In this document: positions 23,471 to 31,369 of the stretch, in pieces | How the letters are laid out: each line of letters opens with the position of its first letter | How positions within the stretch are numbered: position 1 is the stretch's first letter | NCBI GenBank assembly: GCA_009886045.1 | Contig: VFJO01000288.1 | Location: 1 to 33,391, forward strand | DNA length: 33,391 nt | Direction of reading: 5' to 3' | DNA from: Verrucomicrobiota bacterium | GTDB taxonomy: Bacteria; Verrucomicrobiota; Verrucomicrobiia; Chthoniobacterales; Terrimicrobiaceae | Notes under the pieces: generated by a model | Database searches by the model: none | The model's input: the letters and a program-made list of their open reading frames with translations, nothing else | What the model was told of the DNA's origin: nothing | Translations under genes and position numbers: made by a program

Positions 23471-24923
23471 ACACGTTGATCTGCCCGCCTGGATTCTCCT
23501 TCACATCCATGACCTGAAAGGGGCGTCGCGCATCGCGCGTCACGGCAGATCCCTCCGCCGGGGCGGTCATGCCGTTCGGGTATTGCACAATGATACGAAC
23601 ATTGTCGGCCCTCGATCCAAAGCGCTGGGGCAAGCGCATGACGGCGCGGTCGCCTCCTGCAGCAGTGACATTGAAGCTGCCTTGCAAATAAATCCGCTCA
23701 CCACCGGTTCCCTTTTTTGCAATATCGGAGAGTTCGCCGGTCGCGATGAGACGTCCTCTTGGCATGCGGCTGGGTTCGTAGGTTTGCCAATTTTTAGAGC
23801 CTGCCGCAGCGATGGCTTTGCGAGTCTCAGGAGTAGGCGATGAAATCGGTGAAACGCTTGGAGACGGACTTGGAGAGGAAATTGGAGAGGGTTCTGCAGA
23901 TGGAGAAGGCAACGGCGTGGGAGCCGGGGTGGGGGAGGGCACGATATCGCTTGGCGTGGGGGCAGCAGATGCCAGAAGTACTGGACTTGGAGCAGGAGTG
24001 GCCTCTGGAGTGTAAGCGGGAAGAGGCCTCTCGACTCGCATGAGCCGAGCTTGGCCAATAGCGGGATCTTCGACCTTGGGCTCTTGTTTTTTTGAGGCCA
24101 AGCGGGCCTTCTTACGGAAGTGCTCGTACTTTGCATCGGCTTCTCCCTGTCGGTCTTCATTGGTAACAGGAAGTCCGGCTTTCACGTTGAGCAATGTGGG
24201 CGGATCGAGCGTGAATGTGCCGTCGGCAGACGCGGATTCGTAACTCGGATACATGATCGATACGGTTGTCAGCTTGAGTCGCCCATCCTTGAGCTTCTCG
24301 ATGTGGATGATGGCTGCCAGTTCATTCTCGCGCTTCAGATCAATATCGAGACCGGTCAGCAGTGTGCGGTGGAGCGTAGGTATAACCCGCTTTCCCGATG
24401 AAAAAATCTGCTCGATGAGAAGGCGGGGGTCGTCCTTCGACACAGCCACTGCAGCCACGCCCGAAGAGAAATAATCATTTCCCGTGAGTTCAAATGAGTC
24501 GAGAATATTGAACGTGCCGAGCACATAGGGAACAAGCCCGTCGGCTGGCTTGTAGTTTCGGATATAATTTCGAATGAGTGTCTCATTCGTGCGCTCGAGT
24601 TGGCGGGGTTTCATTTTCCCGTAGCGATCGAGAATTTGTTGCGCGCGAAGAAACTCGCCGCGCGGCGCTTCGGTGAGCTCAAAGCGCTTCGGAGGCTCGA
24701 TTTTTTTCAGCTTCGAGAGGACCTCATGGCTAAATGGTTTTTCTGGATGTCCGAAAATGTAGAAGCTGCAGATCCAGCAAGTAATTGCTATTCCGATGAA
24801 TATAAGAATGAGAATCGTCCATCCAAAGAGACCGGTTTCCTCGTTTTGGGAAGGTTTGGAGGGATCGGAATCGGGGTCCTTAAACCAAGCGCGGCTGTTT
24901 TTTGTCTCCGGATTATGCGGCAT
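23445..24923 (-). CDS. One-pass membrane protein with Pro/Ser-rich linker, unknown function
   Basis: A 492-residue protein I do not recognise. A short cytoplasmic N-terminus precedes one transmembrane helix (about residues 34-56, GWTILILIFIGIAITCWICS). A folded domain covers about 60-265, then a charged stretch. A low-complexity linker of about 65 residues (roughly 305-370) is made mainly of Pro, Ser, Ala and Thr repeats, and a small C-terminal domain (about 375-492) includes GRLIATGELSDIAKKGTGGERIYLQG and FQVMDVKENPGGQINVYV. It lies 6 bases from the Fe-S carrier gene and overlaps midA, so it belongs to that operon. It may be an envelope protein reaching through a wall layer. Confidence 0.65.
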   Translation of the reverse strand: MPHNPETKNSRAWFKDPDSDPSKPSQNEETGLFGWTILILIFIGIAITCWICSFYIFGHPEKPFSHEVLSKLKKIEPPKRFELTEAPRGEFLRAQQILDRYGKMKPRQLERTNETLIRNYIRNYKPADGLVPYVLGTFNILDSFELTGNDYFSSGVAAVAVSKDDPRLLIEQIFSSGKRVIPTLHRTLLTGLDIDLKRENELAAIIHIEKLKDGRLKLTTVSIMYPSYESASADGTFTLDPPTLLNVKAGLPVTNEDRQGEADAKYEHFRKKARLASKKQEPKVEDPAIGQARLMRVERPLPAYTPEATPAPSPVLLASAAPTPSDIVPSPTPAPTPLPSPSAEPSPISSPSPSPSVSPISSPTPETRKAIAAAGSKNWQTYEPSRMPRGRLIATGELSDIAKKGTGGERIYLQGSFNVTAAGGDRAVMRLPQRFGSRADNVRIIVQYPNGMTAPAEGSAVTRDARRPFQVMDVKENPGGQINVYVREVTQP

Positions 24924-24929
24924 TCTTGT

Positions 24930-25265
24930 CTAAGCCTCAGCTGACGGTGCTGGTTCAAAGGATGTTCCGCAACCACATGAGCGCGTGGCGTGGGGATTGT
25001 GAATGCGAAAACCAGCGCCCGAGAGACCATCCTCGTAGTCCAATGAAGAGCCTTTCAGCCGTTCGGCACTCTCTGGGTCAATGAACACCTTGGCGCCCAA
25101 GTGCTCGATGATCAAATCTGAGGGCTTTGCCGAGTCGATCTCCATCACGTATTGAAGCCCCGCACATCCGCCTTTTTCAACGGCAAGGCGGAGTCCATCG
25201 CCCGAACCTTTGGATGCAATAAGGTCGAGCAGGGCACGAGCGGCTTGGTTCGTGAATGTGATCAC
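24930..25265 (-). CDS. HesB/IscA/ErpA-family Fe-S cluster carrier
   Basis: A-type carriers bind and deliver Fe-S clusters to target proteins. The 111-residue product has the three conserved cysteines, C34 (KGGCAG), C97 and C99 (SCGCG), and the usual core YVMEID...FIDPESAERLKGSSLDYEDGL. Whether it is ErpA or IscA cannot be settled from sequence, and no isc or suf genes are nearby. It is the first gene of a minus-strand operon and divergent from mutL with only 40 bases between starts, so the two promoters must overlap. Confidence 0.92.
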   Translation of the reverse strand: MITFTNQAARALLDLIASKGSGDGLRLAVEKGGCAGLQYVMEIDSAKPSDLIIEHLGAKVFIDPESAERLKGSSLDYEDGLSGAGFRIHNPHATRSCGCGTSFEPAPSAEA

Positions 25266-25305
25266 GTTCTTTTCTTATGAACGAATCCGTGCAAAGTCAA
25301 ATGAC

Positions 25306-27024
25306 ATGGGAAAAATCCGCCTGCTCACAGATGAAGTCGCAAGCCAAGTCGCAGCGGGTGAGGTTGTCGAGCGTCCGGCTTCTGTGGTGAAGGAACTTGT
25401 TGAAAATAGTATTGATGCGGGGGCGCGAAGGATTCGGGTGGAATTCGCCAGAGGAGGCACCCAGCTGATCCGTATCGAGGACGATGGCTCCGGTATGGAT
25501 CGGGAGGATGCCCTTCTGAGCCTAGAAAGGCATGCCACAAGCAAAATCCGATCCGCTGCAGATCTGGCAGATGTCGGCACGATGGGATTCCGAGGGGAGG
25601 CTCTACCGAGCATCGCAAGCGTCTCAAGATTCCGCTTGGTGACTCGTCCTTCCGAGGCAGACGTCGGCACGGAGATCCAAATCAGTGGAGGTAAAATCGA
25701 GTCTGTTGTGGACAGTGGCGGAGCTCCCGGGACCTCGGTTGAAGTGCGATCGCTGTTCTTCAATCTCCCTGCGCGCAAAAAATTCCTGCGAGGCGAGGAG
25801 ACCGAGGCAGCTCACATTTTGCAGCAAATGCAGTCCCTCGCCATTGCGCATCCCGACGTGGCGATGAAGCTCATGCGCGATGGGCGACTCGTGTGGCAGG
25901 CGGCAGCCACAAATGATGACGAAGTGCGTATTCGGGATCTCCTCGGAGCTGATTTTACAGCGCGCCTCATGCCCATCGAGTCGACTGAAGATAATGGGAT
26001 TCGGATCGAGGGCTTTGTCGCCAAACCTGGGGAGGGCAGGCCCGACCGGGAACTTCAATTTGTGATTCTGAACCGTCGAGTGGTGCAATGTCCGGCTGTT
26101 TTTCAATCGCTCCGCGAAGCTTACTCTGGAGCGCTTCCCAAGGGGAGACATCCGCTCGCCGTATTGAGGATTTCGATGAATCCGCTGGCCTTCGATTGCA
26201 ACGTCCATCCCGCCAAGCGCGAGGTGCGTCTGCATAGGCCAGACCTCGTTCGGCAGGCCGTTTATACAGCCGCGAAGCGAGCGTTGGATGCATTTCGGAC
26301 TCCCATTGCAGCGCCTTCAAAAATGGATCGCCCCCTTCATCGCGAAGAGCCTCCGGTTTCTGTTTCTCCAACGCCTCAGCATGTTTCATTTCCTCTACCG
26401 CCTCACATCGAGCTGCCTTCGATGTCGCTTCCGTCGAAGCCTGACGAGGCGGTTGATGCATTTCGATTAGTGGGAGGTCTCGGTGGACGTTGGATTTTAA
26501 TGGAGGGAGCTGAAGGCCTTGTTCTACTCGATACTCGTGCGGCCTCGGAGAGAATCCTTTTTGAGGGTCTTCGCTGGGAAGCTGGAATGGGTCAGGTTGG
26601 TTCCCAGCAACTCCTCATGCCTGAGATTATCGAGCTGACTTCAAAAGATGCGGTCTGGATTTCTGAAAATTTAAGTGCACTGCAGGCGGTAGGTTTTTTG
26701 CTTGAGCCTTTCGGCGGTTGCTCATTCAAGGTGGAAGGCCTGCCGACTTGCCTCTCTCAACGTGATGCCCGCACGGCTCTGCTGGATGTTTGCGAAACCC
26801 TTCGCTCTACCGGCCTTGTCGGATCGGGTCAGCCAGTGCTCGACGCACTGGTGCGATCGGTCTCACGAATTGCTGCAATTAATGGGTTCAAATACGAGGA
26901 ATCATCGGCGCGCCGCCTGGTACGCGAGTTGTTGAAATGCGAGTTGCCGTATGCTTGTCCCCAAGGTCGCCCTACGATGATTCAGTGGTCGTTCCACGAG
27001 TTGGATCGAAAATTTGGACGTTGA
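25306..27024 (+). CDS. mutL: DNA mismatch repair protein MutL
   Basis: MutL links MutS to strand incision. From ATG 25306 the protein is 572 residues. The N-terminal GHKL ATPase has E33-NSIDAGA, DDGSGM (59-64) and GFRGEALPSIASVS (94-107). The C-terminal dimer domain starts after a Pro-rich linker. The endonuclease site is degenerate: DTRAASE at 409-415 instead of DQHA-x2-E, a VSRIAAINGF in place of the cysteine-bearing metal motif, and CPQGRP at 551-556 instead of CPHGRP. Intrinsic nicking is therefore doubtful. An upstream in-frame ATG (25210) overlaps the divergent gene and adds no homologous residues. Confidence 0.94.
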   Translation: MGKIRLLTDEVASQVAAGEVVERPASVVKELVENSIDAGARRIRVEFARGGTQLIRIEDDGSGMDREDALLSLERHATSKIRSAADLADVGTMGFRGEALPSIASVSRFRLVTRPSEADVGTEIQISGGKIESVVDSGGAPGTSVEVRSLFFNLPARKKFLRGEETEAAHILQQMQSLAIAHPDVAMKLMRDGRLVWQAAATNDDEVRIRDLLGADFTARLMPIESTEDNGIRIEGFVAKPGEGRPDRELQFVILNRRVVQCPAVFQSLREAYSGALPKGRHPLAVLRISMNPLAFDCNVHPAKREVRLHRPDLVRQAVYTAAKRALDAFRTPIAAPSKMDRPLHREEPPVSVSPTPQHVSFPLPPHIELPSMSLPSKPDEAVDAFRLVGGLGGRWILMEGAEGLVLLDTRAASERILFEGLRWEAGMGQVGSQQLLMPEIIELTSKDAVWISENLSALQAVGFLLEPFGGCSFKVEGLPTCLSQRDARTALLDVCETLRSTGLVGSGQPVLDALVRSVSRIAAINGFKYEESSARRLVRELLKCELPYACPQGRPTMIQWSFHELDRKFGR

Positions 27025-27075
27025 TTTCCTCGCTGTCGGGTTGCTTGCGGGAACGTGGTGTGAGATAGGATCTCC

Positions 27076-27537
27076 ATGCCCGATCTCCAATTCGAACCCG
27101 CGACTTTGGACGACCTTCCCGAGTTGACAGAACTACTTCGTGATTTGTTCCAGCAGGAAGCGGATTTTCAACCTGATTCCGAGAAGCAAATGCGCGCACT
27201 GCGTTTGATATTGGAGCAGCCCGCAAGGGGTCGTATTTTTGTTCTTCGTAACGAGCGGATGATTATTGGCATGATCAATCTTCTCATCACCATCAGCACG
27301 GCAGAGGGTGGATTTGTTCTCGTGCTCGAGGACTTGGTGGTACACCGAGACCATCGCGGAAGCGGCTACGGCTCTCGCTTGCTGCAGCATGCCATCGGGT
27401 TTGCGCGTGAAAAAAAATTTCTCCGAATCACACTTCTCACCGACAACCCGGAGGAAAGCCGAAGCTTTTACCGGAAGCATGGATTTATCGAAAGCGAGAT
27501 GAAGCCGATGCGTTTCTTTGTCTCGCATGAAACGTGA
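27076..27537 (+). CDS. GNAT-family N-acetyltransferase
   Basis: A 153-residue acetyl-CoA dependent acetyltransferase. The fold is visible from ATLDDLPELTELLRDLF (helix 1), beta strands VLVLEDLVVH, and the acetyl-CoA pyrophosphate loop RGSGYG (94-99), ending in SFYRKHGFIESE, the typical alpha4/beta7 signature. The substrate is unknown. It starts 51 bases after mutL and ends 24 bases before the nucleotidyltransferase; it may share a transcript with both. Confidence 0.9.
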   Translation: MPDLQFEPATLDDLPELTELLRDLFQQEADFQPDSEKQMRALRLILEQPARGRIFVLRNERMIIGMINLLITISTAEGGFVLVLEDLVVHRDHRGSGYGSRLLQHAIGFAREKKFLRITLLTDNPEESRSFYRKHGFIESEMKPMRFFVSHET

Positions 27538-27561
27538 CTATGTCCCGGCGGAGGATTTTCT

Positions 27562-28551
27562 TTGAGTAAAAACATTAAGACCGCCTTCGTGCTCGGCGCT
27601 GGATTGGGAACGCGCCTGCGACCACTCACCGATGAGCGGCCCAAGCCTCTTGTGCCTATCTTCAACAGGCTTCTCATAACGTTTGCGCTGGATCATCTCA
27701 TAGCGGCAGGGATTACCCGCTTCGTGGTCAATACGCACCACCGACCGGAGGCTTATTCGCGCTTGCTTGGCGAGGAGTCCGGCCAAGCGGAGTATCGCGG
27801 ATGTTCCATTTCGTTTCGACATGAGCCGCATCTCTTGGAAACCGGAGGAGGAATCCTCAATGCACGCGACCTCATCGGCGATGAGCCTTTTATGGTTTAT
27901 AATGGGGATGTGCTTGCCGACTTTCCCCTTCAGACATTGCTCTCATCGCATCAGCGCTCGGGTCGCATCGCCACGTTGGCGCTTCGAGGCTCCGGAGGCG
28001 AACGCCGCATCCAGTGCAATCCGACTACAGGTTGCATCACCGACATGCGCGGGCTCATTGGTGGCCGTTCAGAGCCGGCATTTCTTTTTACGGGAGTGAG
28101 TGTTTTTTCGCCCGAGATTTTCCAATTTATCCCGCCTCACGAAAAAATTTCCATCATACCAGTTCTAGTTGACCTGATGCGGCGTGGAATGCCCGTTGGA
28201 GGCGAGGTGATCAAGGAAGGCGTGTGGTTTGATATCGGAAACCTACCGGCTTACATGGAAGTTCATCAGGCCTTGACTGTCGGCGGGCATCAATTTTCGT
28301 ATCTTCCGCCCGACTGGCTTGAGCCTATTCAAATCGGTGCGAGGGTTGATGAGGAGGCCGTCATCACGGGATGGTCCTCGGTTGCTGCCGGAGCAGAGGT
28401 AGAGAAATTTGCAAGGCTCGAAAACGTGATTGTTTGGCCTGGAGCGAAGGTAAATGCTGGCCTCGCTTTGAAGAATTCGATTGTTACCCCGAGCGGTGTC
28501 TGCCAATCCGATTGCGGCTCGCCAGATGCCGGTGCACACTCATTTCCCTAA
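27562..28551 (+). CDS. Sugar-phosphate nucleotidyltransferase with left-handed helix tail
   Basis: The 329-residue protein is of the NTP_transferase family, which makes NDP-sugars. The N-terminus has FVLGAGLGTRLRPLTDERPKPLVPI (nucleotide loop plus catalytic lysine region), then ETGGGI and VYNGDVL. The C-terminal 80 residues contain hexad-like repeats (VITGWSSVAAGAEV, IVWPGAKV), a left-handed beta-helix start. A strong Shine-Dalgarno GGAGG (27550-27554) sits 7 bases before TTG 27562, which is why I use TTG. MurU-, mannose-1-phosphate- or heptose-type activity cannot be told apart here. It may supply envelope sugars. Confidence 0.85.
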   Translation: MSKNIKTAFVLGAGLGTRLRPLTDERPKPLVPIFNRLLITFALDHLIAAGITRFVVNTHHRPEAYSRLLGEESGQAEYRGCSISFRHEPHLLETGGGILNARDLIGDEPFMVYNGDVLADFPLQTLLSSHQRSGRIATLALRGSGGERRIQCNPTTGCITDMRGLIGGRSEPAFLFTGVSVFSPEIFQFIPPHEKISIIPVLVDLMRRGMPVGGEVIKEGVWFDIGNLPAYMEVHQALTVGGHQFSYLPPDWLEPIQIGARVDEEAVITGWSSVAAGAEVEKFARLENVIVWPGAKVNAGLALKNSIVTPSGVCQSDCGSPDAGAHSFP

Positions 28552-28558
28552 TAGTATC

Positions 28559-29035
28559 ATGGAGCTTTTTACAAAAATACGATTCGTTCTTTTTTGCGCA
28601 ACGATCTGCCTTGTCAGTTGCGCAACTGAGAAATTCGATCCATCCCAAGCGCCAGAGTTTTTAGTCAAAGAGGACTACGGACTTTTTTATCTCGTTGGAC
28701 CTGCCCAAGAGAGGGGACCCGATGCCTCGCTCCGCCATGGAGAGCGGGTCAAAATGCTACGCCGCGAATTTGGCTACAGCTATGTGACGATTGCTGACGG
28801 TCGCTCGGGCTACATCGCAAACGAAGCGCTCTCACCCGCGCCGGCGCCGAAGCCGATCGAGCCTGCAAGCCGCTCCCACAAACGGTCCGCGCGTGTAGGA
28901 GTACCACCTTCTCCCGATCCTGTCTCACCATCTTTTCCTCTTGAGATCGAGCCTCTGCCGGAATCTGTTGATGTGATCCACCCGATTTCTGAGATGGAGT
29001 CTTCGGCTGATGCGAAGCCGGATTTCCGCTACTAA
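28559..29035 (+). CDS. Lipoprotein with SH3-like domain
   Basis: A 158-residue lipoprotein. The signal peptide ends in lipobox L18-V-S-C21. A small SH3b-like domain (about residues 40-100) contains ASLRHGERVKMLRREFGYSYVTIADGRSGYIANEAL. The rest is Pro/Ser-rich and disordered. Such domains often bind peptidoglycan or proteins in the envelope. ATG 28559 lies 7 bases after the previous stop; the longer upstream frame overlaps that gene and lacks the signal peptide at its start. Confidence 0.75.
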   Translation: MELFTKIRFVLFCATICLVSCATEKFDPSQAPEFLVKEDYGLFYLVGPAQERGPDASLRHGERVKMLRREFGYSYVTIADGRSGYIANEALSPAPAPKPIEPASRSHKRSARVGVPPSPDPVSPSFPLEIEPLPESVDVIHPISEMESSADAKPDFRY

Positions 29036-29301
29036 ATTTATAAATGAAACGCCCACACATCGAATCACGTTGAGCCCGCAGTTTTTTTTTCATTTTTTCT
29101 CTTGCCAATTTTCAACAGCTCTATAATTTCCCCCTTCCCGCTAAGCCTTGGGGGGACCAGTAGATGACTCATCGCCACTCTCGTTCCTTTAAAATTCGAG
29201 GCTCAACGGAAAAATCCACACATGAAATTCCATGCACACATTCGTTCCGAAGCCACTTCCATAGCGGTTTCGATTTATTGTGCAGTTGAAAAAATTTGAC
29301 C
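29036..29301. other. Leader region before rplD
   Basis: This gap separates the lipoprotein from the ribosomal genes. It holds a run of nine T (29082-29090), a TATAAT at 29122-29127, and a 9-base inverted repeat CGTTGAGCC (29068-29076) with GGCTCAACG (29200-29208). No coding sequence is apparent, and there is no sign of rpsJ or rplC. A long leader of about 165 bases would follow transcription from this -10. In other bacteria, S10-operon leaders bind L4; I cannot show such a structure here. Confidence 0.5.
29100..29127 (+). promoter_or_regulatory. Possible promoter of the rplD operon
   Basis: A perfect -10 hexamer TATAAT (29122-29127) lies in an AT-rich stretch. The -35 is poor: TCTTGC (29100-29105) at 16 bases spacing, or TTGCCA (29102-29107) at only 14. 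Transcription would start near 29134. Confidence 0.35.
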
Positions 29302-29919
29302 ATGAGCGCAACAGTTCTTACAGCCGCAGATGCCGCAAAGGCAAATATTGAACTCATCACTGATGAAGCGAAGGGCAACCAAGCTGTACATGACGTCGTT
29401 GTTGCTCTGCAAGCAGCTCGACGCAGCGGTACAGCCTGCGCCAAAACTAAAGCGGATGTGAACCTCTCCGGTCGCAAGCCGTGGCGCCAAAAGGGAACAG
29501 GCCGAGCTCGTGCCGGTTACTTTTCTAGCCCCGTCTGGGTCGGTGGTGGAGTAGCCCACGGCCCTGTGCCGCGTGATTACACCAAGAATACTCCGAAAGC
29601 AGTGAAGAAGCTCGCCCTCCGCAAAGCCCTCAGCGCCCGCATCGCTCTTGGCGATGTTTTGCTCGTCGATACCTTCACCGTCGCTGAGCCGAAAACTAAA
29701 CAATTTGTTACTCTGCTCAACTCGACAACCTCGAACGCACGTAAAACTCTCGTCGTCTCCGAGGGCTTCGATGAAAACACTTTCAAAGCCGCTCGAAACG
29801 TCGCAACGGCTCAACTTACCCGCGCAGCCGATGTCAATACCGAGCACTTGCTCGCCTTTGATAAAATCATCCTCACTCGTGGAGCGCTAGAAAAAATTTC
29901 CGAAAGGCTTGCGTCATGA
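29302..29919 (+). CDS. rplD: 50S ribosomal protein L4
   Basis: L4 binds 23S rRNA and lines the peptide exit tunnel. The 205-residue protein has the family core HDVVVALQAARRSGTACAKTKADV and SGRKPWRQKGTGRARAG, the tunnel loop, and a C-terminal domain ending FDKIILTRGALEKISERL. I prefer ATG 29302 over the TTG two codons upstream. It overlaps rplW by 4 bases (ATGA). Normally rpsJ and rplC precede it; here a lipoprotein gene and a long gap do. Confidence 0.96.
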   Translation: MSATVLTAADAAKANIELITDEAKGNQAVHDVVVALQAARRSGTACAKTKADVNLSGRKPWRQKGTGRARAGYFSSPVWVGGGVAHGPVPRDYTKNTPKAVKKLALRKALSARIALGDVLLVDTFTVAEPKTKQFVTLLNSTTSNARKTLVVSEGFDENTFKAARNVATAQLTRAADVNTEHLLAFDKIILTRGALEKISERLAS

Positions 29920-30203
29920 ACACAGATATCTACGACCATATTCAAACGGTTCTGCTAACCGAAAAAGCTACCCTCCTCTCCGAGAAGCTCAACAAATACG
30001 TTTTTCGCGTTCGCCCCTCGTCAAACAAAATTCAGATCAAACGCGCAATTGAAGTCATCTTTAAAAAGAAGGTTGTTGCCGTAAACACAGCAAACTATGC
30101 CGGTAAGAAAAAACGTGAGCGCCGTGCCGACTTCGGCCGCCAAGCCAACTGGAAGAAGGCAATCGTGACTCTCAAAGAGGGCGATAAAATCGATCTCGTC
30201 TGA
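29916..30203 (+). CDS. rplW: 50S ribosomal protein L23
   Basis: L23 sits at the tunnel exit and docks trigger factor and SRP. The 95-residue protein has the usual start ([24 protein letters not shown]), [24 protein letters not shown], and a basic loop [13 protein letters not shown]. It overlaps rplD. The final Leu-Val codons and TGA stop lie in a 10-bp tandem repeat (30195-30224). Confidence 0.96.
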   Translation: MNTDIYDHIQTVLLTEKATLLSEKLNKYVFRVRPSSNKIQIKRAIEVIFKKKVVAVNTANYAGKKKRERRADFGRQANWKKAIVTLKEGDKIDLV

Positions 30204-30224
30204 CCTCGTCTGACCTAGTCTTAG
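30195..30224. repeat. 10-bp tandem repeat spanning the rplW stop codon
   Basis: CTCGTCTGAC occurs at 30195-30204 and 30205-30214, and a third, diverged copy CTAGTCTTAG is at 30215-30224. The first copy encodes the last two residues of L23 and contains its TGA stop (30201-30203). The second and third copies lie in the gap before rplB. This is the same type of end-duplication as at nusG. Confidence 0.9.
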
Positions 30225-30235
30225 AAACTCGAACC

Positions 30236-31084
30236 ATGGGCATCAAAACTTTTAGACCTCTCACACCGTCAGCGCGATTCAAGGCGCTCCCCGATTTTGC
30301 TGAGATCACAAAAACTAAACCGGAAAAAAAGCTCACAGAAGCGATCAAGCGCACTGGAGGCAGGAACAACCAAGGCCGCATTACAATGCGTCACGTTGGT
30401 GGCGGTCACAAGCGTCGCTATCGCATCATTGATTTCAAGCGCAGCCGTCGCGATGCGATTGCTGAAGTGATTGCGATTGAGTATGACCCTAATCGTACTG
30501 CTCGTATCGCTCTTCTCAAATACGAGGATGGAGAGAAAGCCTACATTATAGCTCCAGTCGGCCTCGAAGTTGGTAATAAAGTTGTGGCTGGCGAAAAAGT
30601 GGATCCTAATGTGGGCAACGCTTTGCCTCTGAAATCCATTCCTCTTGGCACTTCAATACATAACGTGGAATTTATCCCAGGCCGTGGCGGACAAATCGTT
30701 CGTAGTGCCGGTTCCGTAGCTATCCTTGCCAACCGCGAAGGTGGGTATGCACTTGTTAAATTGGCCTCCGGAGAAATCCGTCGCATCAACGAAAATTGCT
30801 ACGCCACGATCGGCCAAGTGGGAAACTCCGACCACATGAACGTCTCATCGGGTAAGGCCGGCCGTAGCCGTTGGCTCGGAATTCGCCCCCATGTGCGAGG
30901 CATGGTCATGAATCCTGTCGATCACCCAATGGGTGGCGGACAAGGAAAAAGTAAAGGCGGTGGCGGTCGCCACCATCCTATGTCCCCATGGGGACAGCTT
31001 GCAAAAGGCTTCAAAACACGTCGCAAACACAAGCCCAGCGATACCTTCATCGTTCAGCGCCGCAAATCCAAAGCTAAGAATTAA
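30236..31084 (+). CDS. rplB: 50S ribosomal protein L2
   Basis: L2 contacts the peptidyl-transferase centre and the inter-subunit bridge. The 282-residue protein has [21 protein letters not shown] near the start in two parts, the SH3-like core ([22 protein letters not shown]), and the C-terminal [20 protein letters not shown] signature with the functionally important histidine. The length is close to the usual 270-280. It begins 32 bases after rplW and ends 2 bases before rpsS. Confidence 0.97.
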   Translation: MGIKTFRPLTPSARFKALPDFAEITKTKPEKKLTEAIKRTGGRNNQGRITMRHVGGGHKRRYRIIDFKRSRRDAIAEVIAIEYDPNRTARIALLKYEDGEKAYIIAPVGLEVGNKVVAGEKVDPNVGNALPLKSIPLGTSIHNVEFIPGRGGQIVRSAGSVAILANREGGYALVKLASGEIRRINENCYATIGQVGNSDHMNVSSGKAGRSRWLGIRPHVRGMVMNPVDHPMGGGQGKSKGGGGRHHPMSPWGQLAKGFKTRRKHKPSDTFIVQRRKSKAKN

Positions 31085-31086
31085 TC

Positions 31087-31365
31087 ATGGCACGTTCACT
31101 TAAAAAAGGTCCTTATGTCGAGTGGAAGCTCCTCGATAAAATCGATAAAATGAATGAAGCAGGTGGGAGGAAGCCAATTAAAACTTGGTCCCGCCGGAGC
31201 ACAATCACGCCTGACTTTGTCGGCCACACTTTTAATGTTCACAATGGCAAGACCTTCATACCAGTGTTTGTAACAGAAAACATGGTTGGCCATAAATTGG
31301 GGGAATTTTCCCCAACGCGAATCTTTAAGAAACACGGTTCTCACACCGCAAAAGTGACCAAATAA
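31087..31365 (+). CDS. rpsS: 30S ribosomal protein S19
   Basis: S19 binds 16S rRNA in the head of the small subunit with S13. The 92-residue protein starts [19 protein letters not shown] and includes [25 protein letters not shown] and [12 protein letters not shown], all standard. The next start codon is only 4 bases after its stop, but it belongs to a non-ribosomal gene instead of rplV. Confidence 0.97.
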   Translation: MARSLKKGPYVEWKLLDKIDKMNEAGGRKPIKTWSRRSTITPDFVGHTFNVHNGKTFIPVFVTENMVGHKLGEFSPTRIFKKHGSHTAKVTK

Positions 31366-31369
31366 ACTC

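Noticed and set aside
23870-24010. Pro/Ser repeat tract as a mobile or CRISPR-like repeat
   Set aside because: The repeats are in frame and encode a low-complexity protein linker, with no spacer-repeat structure.
29082-29100. Terminator of the lipoprotein gene at the nine-T run
   Set aside because: No stable stem precedes the T run, so an intrinsic terminator cannot be claimed.
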